Origin: Saposhnikovia divaricata
Lineage: Eukaryota; Streptophyta; Magnoliopsida; Apiales; Apiaceae
Direction: 5' to 3'
Length of the DNA stretch: 64,000 nucleotides
Assembly: GCA_036435485.1 (NCBI GenBank)
Contig: CM071594.1
Coordinates: forward strand, 198,116,216-198,180,215
Part shown: positions 13,130 through 25,050 of the stretch, one piece after another
Position numbering within the stretch: the first letter of the stretch is position 1
How the letters are laid out: every line of letters begins with the position of its first letter
Made by a program: the position numbers and the translations under genes
Notes under the pieces: model-generated
Database searches by the model: none
What the model was told of the DNA's origin: nothing
Seen by the model: only the letters and a program-made list of their open reading frames with translations

Positions 13130-13360
13130 CTTCTCTCTCTCTCTCTCTCTCTCTCACTCACTCTCTCCCTCTCTCTCTTTTCTCTCTCTCCCTCTTCTTC
13201 TCTACCGTTGCTGTCACCACGCCTCATACTTCCTCCTGCTGCCTCCCCGCACCACCACGCGCAGCCATCGCTGGCCACCCACGCGGCGCCGCCGCCGATC
13301 AGACCACCCCCTCCCCTGCGCGACTCCTCTGCTGCACACACACAGTCCTATGCATAAAAT

Positions 13361-13406
<46 letters not shown>

Positions 13407-13407
13407 C
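13130..13407. repeat. CT and CA/TA microsatellites around a GC-rich block, G1 left LTR
   Basis: A CT-rich run (13130-13200), a GC-rich segment of about 130 bp containing GGCGCCGCCGCCG, then a CA run grading into TA (13364-13407). The composition contrasts with the very AT-rich sequence on both sides. Open frames here arise from the simple repeats and are not considered genes. Confidence 0.85.
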
Positions 13408-14116
13408 TCAAATTAATTTCCATAATCTCCCCCAACTCAATTTCCCCCAAATCCATAATTTTCTTTTCCCACAATTCTCTCTCCCCAATTCTAACCGTCG
13501 GTTGTGCTTTTGTTATATTGGGCTTGGCCCAATACCCTTTATTAACGGCTAACACTCATTCCGGGTCCAAATAAAATGTTATCGGCTCGTCTTTTAAAAC
13601 TAACAACTTTAATAAATCGAAATTAAATAGAACATTACGAAGATTAAACTTTTCACTTTTAAAATAAAGAATATAAATTACGAGCACGCACATATTTTTA
13701 AAATATTTTTCGGATCAAAATAAATTAAATATGGATTTACAAGTTTTGATCCTTTGAATACAATAAAACTCTTAAAATCATTTTAATATACTCAAAACAT
13801 CCAAATTAATTATCCCAATAATTTTAAAAACTAGACAATATTATAAAGATAATATCACAAAAGATTTCATGATTTTTAATCACTCCGATAATTTTATAAA
13901 ATTGTCAGAGGGTCAAAAATGCACGATTTAAATATATTTAAACCCTCAAAAATACAAATAAAAATACACCGACTTACACGGCATACACAAATCATCACAG
14001 GAGCACATAAACACAATTTCACATATATTCCACCTTTCCAACAATATCCACATAATAAAATTCATACTTTAAATAAACAAATATTTATAAATACGAAATT
14101 TTTCTAGGGCGTTATA

Positions 14117-17100
14117 TCCTCCCCCCCTTAATAGGATTCTGTCCTCAGAATCAATCCTAAGGACATAGGTAACAGTACTTCTCAAGCATCTTTCTTCCAA
14201 TTTCCCAGGTTGTATCTTCAACTCTAGGATTTCTCATATCAACTCATTCTTTAACAGGCTCATCTTGTGAGCCCTCAAATTCCGACATAATCTTAAACTT
14301 TGTTTTCCGAGTCTCATTAACTCTATACGTTTACCTCACATAGGCGAATATCTTTCCTCCGGGAATCGGCACGACCTTTTCGTATAACGGACTATCCCTT
14401 ACGTAAAACCTTATAATACCACACCAATCGTTAACAATAACGCAAACGCGTAATCTGCCTTGACCCGTAACAACCTACACTAAGTATAACTCCCTCGCTC
14501 TTAATTATAATCACACGGTTCAGATAAACTTCGAGAAAAGAAATCTCAAGAAATCCTCCGGTCATTTTTGTTTTTTTTCCTACTTTCCACGTGCAATGTC
14601 GATCGAGAAAGAAATATCTAGGAAATTTCTATCTATACTTAATCCCACTATTTCACAGAGTAACTAATCAAAAAGATTAATCTCATATCACCTATTCTCC
14701 GTTGCATCTTTGATATCGAACAACACATTCAACTTCCGCTGCGTGACATACACGTCAACCACAATTCGGTTCACAATTCAATTTTTCATCTCCTCAAAAT
14801 ATTGGTTGTTAAAAAATTTGAAAGAAAATCTCGAACATTTTGTTGGTTTAAAACAAATCAAGGATTATTTTTAGTTACTGAAATTCCTTTTGAAATTTTT
14901 TTTATAAGAATCATTTTAAAAGAAAAACATTTAAAATAATAAAGTTTTAAACAAAAAGCTTTGAAACAAAATTTTTTAAAAACATTTAATCCTTGACCTT
15001 TAAAATTTTGAAAACTAGTAAACTCCACCTATGACATAACTTTCCACAATCATCATGGTGGAAACAACTTGTTTATAACTTTACTATCCAACGCCCTCTG
15101 AAATTGACTTTCGATTCGCAACTTTGCATACTTGACGAGTCCTCGAATTTGACTCTATACATTACAACTTCAATATTTAACACCAATCACTTAATCACAG
15201 AATCATAACATCCAATATTCACATTAAAATTCTTGTGTAAAATTTTCTTCCTTTTCTTGGAACCTTTTAAAGTCATTCTTGATTGATTTGCATACGTTCC
15301 ACGAGTCTTCGAACATCTTGATATGTCATATATGAACATAACTCCATTCTTCGTCCGAATGTTATTTGAAATCTTATTCATTGAAATATGCTTCGACATA
15401 ACCGTTTCCTTTCTGATATCTCCTTCTTGTATAAAACAACTTCATTCCCTTGGTATAACAACCTCTTGATATACCTGATCGTTAAGACCTCTATGTCTGC
15501 TTCCGACCCCAAAACACCACCTTTGCCTTTCTTAAAAATCAAAGTCTCATTTTCTTGTCCTCGCAATTTGCTCATATTTCATTGTTAGGAAATAAATCCA
15601 ATCCTGAATCATACTTACTCTTCTTACCGTCATCACATTGAACTTCTTACCAACTTCCTTCATAATTATGTTGAATGTCTAGATTCCTAATAATTATAGA
15701 AAACCGTCTTGTCATTCTTATCGTAGGTTGCACTAAGATTGATATGATACAATGTCTGGCAAAAATTCTTGTCTTTCCAAGCTCATAGTACGTAGCTTTA
15801 ACTTCTGACTCTATCACTTGTTACCACACTACTTTTCTGGTTACAGCCACAATTCTTCACATTCATCTCAACGAAATTTCTATGGGCTTTTCTCTCGAAA
15901 TCTTATTCTCTGATCAAGGGGTCTCGTTAATCTCTGTTAATTCTCATCCTATAGGCAACTATTGTGCCCTTATTCTTCTAACTCCAAATCCTCGGGACTC
16001 TACATTCTTCCCTTAGCTAATTTATATATCCTCTGTTTAAACGCTTCTGAGAACTTCCAGGTTTTTGTATCTTTTCTTCTCATCATTTCGTTCCATCTTG
16101 GTCAATTCTCCTCCATCCTTAATATTCAGGATTCTTTAAATTGGCCCGCATAAGTTATTTACTTCATACAGTCACCTTAATCCTTACCCCTCACTCCATC
16201 TTAATTCCTCTTGATAATTCTTACAAACCATTCCGTCCTGCTCCACTCTGCTTTCCTCAAGTCATCCTTCTTGATTCTAAAATCTTATGTCTAACGACGG
16301 ATTCAAAACATTCAGAATCTAATGACATTCCATTTACTACCTCTGCCATTCAATAGGTATCCAAAACGATCTTTCTTCAGCATTGAACATTTGATACCAA
16401 ACATCTCCGTCACCATTCTATTTTCGCCCTTTAACCATATCTGCAACCATGTGCTCTTATTTACTACCCTTTTCCTTTATTCAATCCTCATTAGTATTAA
16501 ATCTTGTCCAGGTTTTATCGATCCAATAAATATTCCAATTGGACATGACATATCTGTCTTAATCACCAAATTCTTAAACTTGCATAACCACTTCTTCGTC
16601 AATGTAGTTGTAGTTTTAATCATTTAAGACGTCGTCACGTCTATCTTCGAATCTCTTCATCATTAGGAATTTTGAAATCATCGATTTTTTTTTTTGACAA
16701 TGGAAGTCAATAAAATGAATGGGCATAAAGCATGAATATACACTGAGTTTGTTTGATAAAACTTTTATAAAGAAGTTCAACCGAGAGATCAATATGATCT
16801 TTGAACTATTTTCAGGTTGCATTTGTCACTTGGTCAACCACCACAGTACATAAAGATGGCCAGTCTTTAGTACTTTCATGACAAACACAATCAGTGACGT
16901 CCCACTGGACTTCTATCACAAAGATAAGATGTCCCTGAATCCCCTATCTGCATAGGTTGTTCATCTCAGCTGGAATAGAGAAAATCAAGTATTCATGAAA
17001 ATGGAAGGGATTCAAGAGTTTCAAAAATCTTTATATAAATTTGGATCAAGTGCCCTATGAAAAATTTAGATATTTCTAAAAGAACGAGATTGACTTCGAA

Positions 17101-17836
17101 TAAATCTGACATACCAAGCTCGTCATCAATTGATGTATAGAAGACTTTTTAATGGATGCATCAACTACTGATTAGGCAAACATTTAAGAAATTCCTAATT
17201 ATTCATAGTCTCACTCTTGTCGACTAAGCACTACTATACTTAGCTGCCAAACCGGCCTGACAATAATGAGTTGAATACATAAGAAGATCTCAATTCATTC
17301 TCGATTTTGAACCATCACTGCGCAACAAATGCCTCAGCAACGATACCAACCGGGAATTAATTTACGACGATTCAAAGAAAGAATAGGAAATTTCTTTAGG
17401 CAATAAATTTGAACGAATCAATGATTAGGGGTGCATGACTATGCTTAACTTCTAATCCTTGCTAATAATCACTTCCCACTTCGTGCTCATAACCTTCTCT
17501 TATTCTCTCTGTAACGTTCAAATCGTATCTAATAATGTAGAAAGGTTCTAAAATACAGGAGAGAATCTCACAATAACGTCCTTCAAACAGGTAGCTCCAG
17601 CTGCCCACTTAGCTTATGCTGCTTCGGGTTTGCTGTCTTGCTCCTAGCCAAATCCTCAATTGATTCGATCTTCTATTCGCGTGATATGCCGAAAGACCGT
17701 ATAACGTCGTAACACATTCCGAAGTATCCTAAGGCGATCCTTATCCTAAATCGTTCTACCCGATGCCTATCTTATACACGTACCCGAACCCTCCTAATCT
17801 GTTTCAGTGACCATAACCTGTAGCTCTGATACCAAC
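14117..17836 (-). pseudogene. Decayed gag-pol region of G1
   Basis: The polypurine tract is at 14117-14130. Next to it, about 14150-14270 on the minus strand encodes RNPRVEDTTWE and then EKYCYLC, matching the end of the Tekay-type integrase chromodomain in element B (HNVEESTWELE...EKYPHLF). No RT, RNase H or integrase catalytic motif could be read in the remaining 3.5 kb, which has stops in all frames; it is shorter than a full gag-pol, so internal deletions are likely. Short open frames at 15187-16822 have no recognisable product. Confidence 0.65.
17823..17834 (-). other. Primer binding site of G1
   Basis: The minus strand reads TGGTATCAGAGC, the initiator tRNA-Met type, two bases from the inner end of the right LTR. 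Confidence 0.9.
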
Positions 17837-18064
17837 AGTGGCATCCCATAATCCGGGGAACAGATTTGGGGCCATTAACCACAAACAACATTATACAACC
17901 CTGGATATAAGCATCATATAATATTAAAAACGCCTTAACCAAGATCGCATACAGGTTATGGTATGAAACAACTATCGAATATCATTATTACAAACCAAGC
18001 TCTGAATAAAAAAAAGTTATACAGTTTTTTTTCTTCTAAATAAAATCATTGTTAAATTATCTTT

Positions 18065-18172
18065 TCAACCTTGATGAATTCCCAAGCCACTATCTGACAG
18101 AATCCACAACTCGAACATCTCCCCTCGCTGTTGGAAGAGCAATAACAACTGACCACTAGGCCCACTAATCAT
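18065..18172 (-). CDS. 35-codon ORF in G1 LTR leader (right copy)
   Basis: Counterpart of 10010-10117, with the same start, stop and length and only a few residue changes (for example R-G for R-E and L for P). Since this is the 5' LTR, this copy would be at the start of the transcript. No domain is recognised. Confidence 0.25.
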   Translation of the reverse strand: MISGPSGQLLLLFQQRGEMFELWILSDSGLGIHQG

Positions 18173-18198
18173 CGCTATTAACCGGAGAAATAAACATC

Positions 18199-18241
18199 AA
18201 AGCAAGAGTGAGCCAAGAACGCTCAGTAAGTGCATATAGTG
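18199..18241 (-). promoter_or_regulatory. Predicted core promoter of G1 5' LTR
   Basis: TATA-like ACTATATGCA (about 18231-18240) and GCTCACTCTTGCTTT (18199-18213) on the minus strand, as in the left LTR. Confidence 0.45.
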
Positions 18242-20246
18242 ATACAATATTAACAACAGTTTATAAAATCTGGGAAAAAAAAGGTTTACTCAACATGTGC
18301 TGCGAATGAAGCAGCTAAAGGACTTAAATATAGCCTTGACCAGATAATCAACATGGCTCCACTAGAAGTAGGAGCATCAACAATGGAACTGATAAAAGTT
18401 TGGATAACAAGATATACTCGAAATGGATTCAAGAGAATCAGGTCTCAAATAACTCAATCTCAAAGTATAGATTAGAATTGGATTTTTATTTATTTAAAAA
18501 AAATAATAAGGTTAGGCTGCTGATCAGTCACGTACTAACCCCGGACAAACGCACACAGCAATGTCTTTAATTGGATCCATGGCACACATTGGCCTTAACT
18601 TCTGACCATAATATGGTCTCCCCGAAGGGACATCCGTTTTAAAAACATTTCCAATTCTAAGTCAAACGCATTAGGTGTTGGAACAATCGACAACCTTTGT
18701 CAACCAACTAACTGGAAAACTCACGTTCCAGGACAACAACTCATAATTGAAGAATCAATATGGAAGCAATTTATATTATCAAGTATTGACAAGTTCGATA
18801 CCATACAGGGTGATAATCGAATAATCAAGGTCTTCAATAGATATCGATGAATTCGATAGTAAACGGGGTGGAGAATATAAAGATCAACATTTTGAATACG
18901 CATTGACAAAATAGTTAAAGGTAATCGGGGCATAACATCATTGACTTTCCTAAAGAGAGAGTTCGCTTGAGCAGAAATAAAAGATATAAGTGCAACAAGA
19001 TTTTCAACAATTGAAATTTTAAGTTAGAGTAAAGATATGGTCAAGTACTATGCATTTAATAACATTTATCTTTGCAAGGTTTGACTCAACATAATCGAAT
19101 GAAATAGTTTAAAACGATTATTTGCAAAATAATTCCAATATAGTAAATTTCAGATCAGTTTGACGAAAACATCCCCTAAAGAGGGTCCATTGGTGATAAT
19201 GTGTTAAAATCAGGAATTTTGTTAACAGGTATTTATAAGGATTTTAAAACTTCGATTTTTTCTATTTAGAGAATTTCTAAATCATTTTCGACGAAAATAA
19301 AAGAAATGGCATTCCACTAAGGAATCCAATAACATACCATAAGTAAAGTATTTTGTGGAAAAAGGGTTATTGGTAAGATTCTTTGAAATTTTGGTATTTG
19401 AACAGAGGGTGGGGAAAATAAACGTTTTCATGCTAATTGAAGAAATACATCATTTTCTAAATATACTTGACCACATCATTATATACAACAAAGAAACTAA
19501 ATTGCATCACTTGAACAACAAGTGAAGAGCAATAACACTTGCCTCGTTATACGAAGTTCTCGATTGTAAACATCGATCCATGACTTACTTCACATCCGAC
19601 TCTATTCTTTACTTGCTAGCCTTTTAATTGGCCCTACCTCCATTTCTACTTCATAACTCACCAACTTCCACGTCCATACATCCGTCAACTTTGATACTTG
19701 TCCTTCTGTTCGTCTTTCTGTCTACCCGCGCAATGTTCTTGACCAGGTCTCCTATTCGTACCTTTACAAGGTCAAATGCTATTTCAGTATCAAACCAAGC
19801 AAAACCTTATTGTTTGCTCTAATCTACCCATGCGCATCCTATAACGCTTACACATATAACATATATAAACATATACAATCATATTCACAAAATAGCTTTA
19901 GCATAACCGAGTCAAATGAACACTTAACACAGATGGCCACTTATTACTTGGATATTATCCAGGCAAACACTTCAAAACAATACCATATCTCAAATCTTCA
20001 CATTAACAATTTATCCTCAAGACCATCAACTATTACATATCCACCCAGACCCTTAGAAATCAAAACATACTTTTAAATCACTGAAATCTATAAATTAAAT
20101 AGATTTACAGGGGATTTTCAGAATATTTCGGCATGAAGTATTCGTAAATAGGACTCTATCCCCCTGTTTTTCAATTCAAGATTTTACCTCATAAATCATT
20201 CAAAAACAAAGCTGCCTCAACTTGCAGCAACAGAAAAGTAAACAAG

Positions 20247-20375
20247 TAAGAAAAGTACCCGCCCAGACATGCGGCACATGAACAGTTAAGAAAAGTACCC
20301 GCCCAGACATGCGACACATAAATAGTTAAGAAAAGTACCCGCCAAGACATGCGGCACATAAACAGTTAAGGAAAG
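20247..20375. repeat. 40-bp tandem repeat, three copies, G1 right LTR
   Basis: Units start at 20247, 20287 and 20327 with a 40-bp period, one more than in the left LTR. Confidence 0.9.
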
Positions 20376-21186
20376 TAAACTAAAAGTTTATCCTTACTAG
20401 ATAATATTTGAAAACCATACAACCAGGAATTAAATTCCTATTATAAGAAAACTTTTCGAAATAGCCTTTTTTTGTAAGTTGGATTATCCCGGGGTCACAG
20501 CCCATCAATAACCAATCACAGCAATTTAAAACAACCTATACATCACTACTAACCGACAATCAATTATCCACATATAGTTCGCCACCAAGTGCTTAACAGG
20601 TAGGACATCCAACAATTACTATGACTCGACCTATAGCATTGAGCACATAAACATTTACAACTTAGTAACTCATATAGACTCCACATATTATACGACAATT
20701 AATAATTACCCACTAACATAAACAACTAAAACAAATTATCGAACTCGACATATATCCAAAATCCCCAAATTCCACTTCCGAAATTATTACACAATAATAA
20801 CAATTAGCAACTAAATATCACCAAAACATATAATCCAACCCACAATTAATCTCACAATTAATTAACAATAACAATCGATAAACTCGAATATATATCGAAT
20901 TCGCCACAATTACTCTTGATTATAATTAACAACTAACAATAATAATTAACTATATTCTCCGAATTAATTCACGAAAACATAATAATATCCACAATTTACA
21001 ACTTTAATCTAATTACGAAAATCGACAAATCTAACTTGCAATTTAAACTAATTAAATTACAAAAATTAAATAATTAAATCGTAATTTACAACTAAAATGA
21101 AAATTAAATATTTATGTCGAAAAATAAATAAATAAATAATTAAAGAGAAGGGATACCTTTTCGATCCCAATTCCACAAAAATCTCT

Positions 21187-21189
21187 CTC

Positions 21190-21254
<65 letters not shown>

Positions 21255-21466
21255 CCTTCTCACTCTCTCTCTTCTCTCTCTCCCCCTTCTTCTCTACCGC
21301 TGCTGTCACCACGCCTCATACTTCCTCCTGCTGCCTCCCCGCCCCCCCGCACCACCGCGCGCAGCCATCGCTGGCCACCCACGCGGAGGCGCCGCCGATC
21401 AGACCAACCCCTCCCCTGCGCGACTCCTCTGCTGCACACACACATACACAGTCCTATGCATACAAT

Positions 21467-21530
<64 letters not shown>

Positions 21531-21531
21531 C
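21187..21531. repeat. Expanded CT and CA/TA microsatellites, G1 right LTR
   Basis: Same arrangement as 13130-13407, but the CT run (about 21190-21250) and the CA/TA run (about 21470-21531) are longer. Confidence 0.9.
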
Positions 21532-22255
21532 TCAAATTAATTTCCATAATCTCCCCCAACTCAATTTCCCCCAAATCCCTTTTCAAATCCCTAATTTTCT
21601 TTTCCCCCAATTCACTCTCCCCAATTCTAACTATCGGCTGTGTTTTTGTTATTTTGGGCTTGGCCAAATACCCTTTATTAACTGCTAACACTCATTCCGG
21701 GCCCAAATAAAATGTTATCGGTTCGTCTTTTAAAACTAACAACTTTAATAAATTGAAATTAAATAGAACATTGCGAAGATTAAACTTTTCACTTTTAAAA
21801 TAAAGAATATAAAATTACGAGCACGCACATATTTTTATAATATTTTTCGGATCTAAATGAATTAAATATGGATTTTACAAGTTTTGATCCTTTGAATACA
21901 ATAAAACTCTTAAAATCATTTTAATATAATCAAAACATCCAAATTAATTCTCCCAATAGTTTTAAAAACTAGATAATATTATAAAGATAATATCACAGAA
22001 GATTTCATGATTTTTAATCACTCCAATAATTTTATAAAATTGTCAGAGGGTCAAAAATGCACGATTTAAATATATTTAAACCCTCAAAAATAAAAATAAA
22101 AATACACTGACTTACACGGCATACACAAATCATCACGGGAGGACATAAACAAAATTTCACATATATTCCACCTTTCCAACAATATCCACATAATAAAATT
22201 CATACTTTAAATAAACAAATATTTATAAAATATGAAATTTTTCTACGGCGTTATA

Positions 22256-22260
22256 ACAAA
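22256..22260. repeat. Target site duplication of G1 (right copy)
   Basis: ACAAA, matching 9775-9779. Confidence 0.85.
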
Positions 22261-24084
22261 CCCTTAGGTTATCTCACGTCGATTTCTATTGAATCTCCAT
22301 TTAGAAAGTCTATCTCAATGTTCATTTGATATACTTCTCAATTTTGCAACACGGTAATTTTAAGTATCATCTTAATAAACCTCATCCTCGTAAATTGAGA
22401 AATACGATCTCAAAATCAAAATATATCGGGTCTTCACTTTGATTGTAATTTCTAGTTATCAGTCTGACCTTATACTTTTTCTTTACCCATGTATCAATTT
22501 TTCAATTTGAAAAATTCGTTTGGGTCCTAATGGTATTTATCTCGCAAGAAGATCCATATAATTTCAAACATGATTCTACTTAATAGAACCACTCTCTCTA
22601 TTCCTTAACACATTTTCCCCCACAAGGGATATAGAGAGTTCATATACCGCTATAGTCCATTTTCTAGCACACATGTTAGAAAATCTTGACTCATTGACTT
22701 CTTAACTTTGGCCAATTTCCCTCTTAATATCTTCTTTTCATCAAAGAATTATTAGAGAAACACGTAGCAATTCCAAGCTTTAAGGTTCACCACTAAGCAA
22801 ATTGTTAAGACATTCGGGACTATCGAATTTCTTATCCTATGTCTTTTGCTCTATTTAGGTTCATTCTCACATTAATCCAATAACTTAGAAGTTCATTTGG
22901 ATCACTACGGATTTATGTAGAGCAACTTACCTTAATAAATAAGCATTCATAGATACCATAGTTGCATACAAATTAGAATCTCATTACTTAGATTCATGTA
23001 TATGATATCATTAGATACAATCGTTGTCTATATCCATCCAAAATACCTAGATTATTTTGGATCACTTTTGACCTTTATAGGTATCAGTATCAAGATATCT
23101 CCAAGATACCCCCACAATTCAATTATTTCTAGGAATGTTTCGTTACATTCTAGAGTTCATTCATAGAAAATTCTCTTATTTTCTCTTCAAGATACCCCCA
23201 CATTTTTAATATTTCTAAGAATGTTTCACTACCTTCCAGTAATATTAGGAAATTCAATTATTTCCTTTCATGGTATCTTGTCTTGTTTAAAAATAATTAG
23301 TCTCTACACGACTAACATCCTCATATTCAATGATAGTCTGAATTGATAAACATCGATTTTGCATTTCCATTAGAGAGCAATTCAACATGCACCTACTCCA
23401 TTAAATTAATACGAGTAATGTGCAGTGACCTCATGAATATATCCACATTATGAACAAAATCAACCAGTGGTTATTCAGTATCAAAGTCAATCATTACCAT
23501 TTTAACTTTCGCATCAAGTTGGTTTTCTATCTCGAGCTTATAGAGCGTAAATATCTCTATCTAGCTTCATTTTTACTCTTTAACGAGTACACATAATCAT
23601 TGTATTACTATAAAGTAATTACAAAACTTTTTACCACCTCTCACTAGAGCAGGTTTCACGTCGTTTATTAAAACATCTCAAATTTTAATATCATGTTCAA
23701 AGAACTTTCCTGTTCTTGTCACTGAAAAATTCAACTATTGAATTTCTCCCAAACTTCAATTTCGTTTACAAGAGAACCTAATCTTCTGGCTCATTATTGG
23801 TACAACCAGAAGAGGTCCGAGGAAGAACATAAACTTCCAATAAACCCACATTTAGTGATCCTTAATCAATTGATGCGTTAGGGTTAACAACATTATGGAT
23901 TTCTCTAAAAATTTCAGCATACAGAGCTGATCTCAATGTCGTATTAGGTATCACATGGATCACCATAATAGGCTCATGTGTAACTGCCATAGCAAACCGA
24001 CACCAACAAGAGATTATATAATATAACCAGAGGAACGAATCCAACTAGAAATTTATAAATCTCGTGTCGACCCTTATCCTGTAC
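22261..24084 (-). pseudogene. Copia element E pol, integrase end to RT start (decayed)
   Basis: On the minus strand, about 22265-22330 encodes DFLNGDS followed by PKG, the copia RT signature 'TAFLNGDLEEEIYMEQPKG', and about 22400-22470 encodes KYKVRLITRNYNQSEDPIYF, the decayed 'KYKARLVAKGYTQKEGIDYF' segment. Farther upstream, around 22780-22830, NLKAWNCYVF resembles the post-integrase 'YLKVWGCLAKV' motif. Roughly 1.8 kb separates this from gag, too little for intact protease and integrase, so deletions are likely. The RT frame continues at 9779 on the other side of G1. Confidence 0.65.
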
Positions 24085-24393
24085 TTAATAAGTAACAGGC
24101 CTGTTTGGTTTTTTCAACATCTCGAAACATCCGACCAAGATTGATATTTCAAAAGAAATTTCCTTGCGCTTGTGCTTAAGATAGTTCTTGAAATCTTTCC
24201 ATCCAGGTGGCAGCTTTTCAATTACAACAGCAAATTGGAAAGACTCACTTATGATCATCCCTTCAGCATGAATATCATGGATGATCACTTGCAGTTCATG
24301 CACCTGACTGACCACAATCTTAGAATCTGCCATCTTATAATCAAGAAAGCAGCCAACAATCCACTTCTTATCCCCAGCATCCTCGGTTTTGTA
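24085..24393 (-). pseudogene. Copia element E gag, C-terminal half
   Basis: The minus strand encodes KTEDAGDKK, DYKMADSKIVVSQVHELQ and LPPGWKDFKNYLKHKRKE, typical of the copia gag (UBN2-type) domain, about 100 residues, before the frame is lost near 24120. The reading frame appears to open upstream, but the first residues (MQLSY) are Athila LTR sequence. The true upstream half is at 59111-59601; the codon broken by the Athila insertion lies in its TTGTA target duplication. Zinc-knuckle sequence is not visible. Confidence 0.85.
24389..24393. repeat. Target site duplication of the Athila element (left copy)
   Basis: TTGTA, repeated at 59111-59115 just outside the 3' LTR. Confidence 0.9.
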
Positions 24394-24591
24394 TGATAAT
24401 TGCATATTTTTGCATATTTTTATTACCTATTTATTGCTTGAACTCGTATTTTAATAATTTATTTTGTTGCATTTCAGGAAATTCGTGAATAAATAAATAA
24501 ATGGCAAAATAAAGAAATAAAGAGCAAAAAAGGGAAAAAGAGGAAGAAAAAGGACCTAAAAGAAAAAAGGAAAAAGAATTAGGAGCTTGGT
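24394..24591 (+). mobile_element. Athila 5' LTR, first piece
   Basis: 198 bases starting TGATAATTGCATATTTTTGC, matching 57114-57311 with about four differences, cut by element B. Its last five bases (TTGGT, 24587-24591) are B's target duplication. Confidence 0.92.
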
Positions 24592-24592
24592 T

Positions 24593-24632
24593 GTAACACC
24601 CCCAGATCCGGGGTCGGGGATCTGGTGGTTAC
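24593..24632. repeat. Palindrome at the U5 end of the B LTR
   Basis: CCAGATCC (24602-24609) pairs perfectly with GGATCTGG (24618-24625), and GTAAC (24593-24597) with GTTAC (24628-24632), giving a two-part stem around the loop GGGGTCGG. The same structure starts the right LTR (35341-35380) and occurs in altered form in A and F. Confidence 0.7.
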
Positions 24633-24884
24633 GGTCTTACATCCATTCATGATACTTGACTTGAGTCCACAATAAATAAATCACATGTTGTGACCCCACA
24701 ATAATTACCACTCACACACACAACAGTTATAGTCCCAGAGATGAAATTGAAATAAGTCTTACATTAAAGGGGTTACGAATAAAAGTTATTACAATCCCAA
24801 AAGGATAACATCATAGGTTTAAAAGTTTTGCCGTTGATTACATTAATTATACATATAGTTAAACAGGAAACAAAAGCTGTCTAA

Positions 24885-25001
24885 CTATGCTACCTCAGCA
24901 ATGGCGGCTAGCATCTCAGCGGGTAGTCCGGTGGGTCGGGTAACCTGCTTGCGCCGAGTGCGCCTGACGCGAGCCATCTGTCCTAGCTGTTGTTGTGACA
25001 T
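24885..25001 (-). CDS. Short basic ORF in B LTR leader (3' LTR copy)
   Basis: First ATG at 25001, internal ATG at 24977. The 38-residue frame begins MSQQQLGQMARVRRTRRK and ends AAIAEVA. A splice-donor-like GAG/GTAGCA lies just before the stop, in phase 0. It is only weakly similar to histone H3 residues 1-10. The counterpart in the 5' LTR (35633-35749) is the one expected at the transcript start. Function unknown. Confidence 0.4.
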   Translation of the reverse strand: MSQQQLGQMARVRRTRRKQVTRPTGLPAEMLAAIAEVA

Positions 25002-25010
25002 AATATAAAC

Positions 25011-25050
25011 AAAGCAAGGGTGAGCGAAAGCCCACCAACAAATATATACT
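25011..25050 (-). promoter_or_regulatory. Predicted core promoter, B 3' LTR
   Basis: TATA box AGTATATATT (25041-25050, minus strand) followed 16 bases later by GCTCACCCTTGCTTT (25011-25025), where transcription probably starts. This puts about 4.1 kb in U3 and about 0.4 kb in R-U5. Confidence 0.55.

Larger units (their letters stand above)
9780..14116 (-). mobile_element. 3' LTR of G1
   Basis: A 4337-bp LTR running from TGTGGAATCC to GGCGTTATA in window orientation and matching 17837-22255 along its length. The inner end is followed by the polypurine tract. Both copies end in GTTATA rather than the canonical CA. Confidence 0.9.
9780..22255 (-). mobile_element. Chromovirus-like gypsy element G1 (decayed, complete ends)
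   Basis: A 12.5-kb element with LTRs at 9780-14116 and 17837-22255, flanked by ACAAA. PPT at the low side and PBS at the high side place it on the minus strand. The internal region is only 3.7 kb and heavily decayed, with a recognisable chromodomain-like C-terminus near 14150-14270. LTR sequence is distinct from the A/B/F family apart from the start-site motif. The LTRs differ by several percent by eye, more than those of B or D, so this is an older insertion. It split the copia RT of element E. Confidence 0.92.
17837..22255 (-). mobile_element. 5' LTR of G1
   Basis: A 4419-bp LTR matching 9780-14116. It differs by expanded microsatellites, one extra 40-bp repeat unit, and absence of 27 bases found in the left copy near 10550 between short TGACCAT repeats. 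Its first base pair is AG where the left copy has TG. Confidence 0.9.

Noticed and set aside
13039..13555. Open frames with Arg-Glu runs and Cys-Val runs on the minus strand
   Set aside because: They translate the CT and CA microsatellites; the same happens at 21066-21691. No conserved domain and length follows repeat length.
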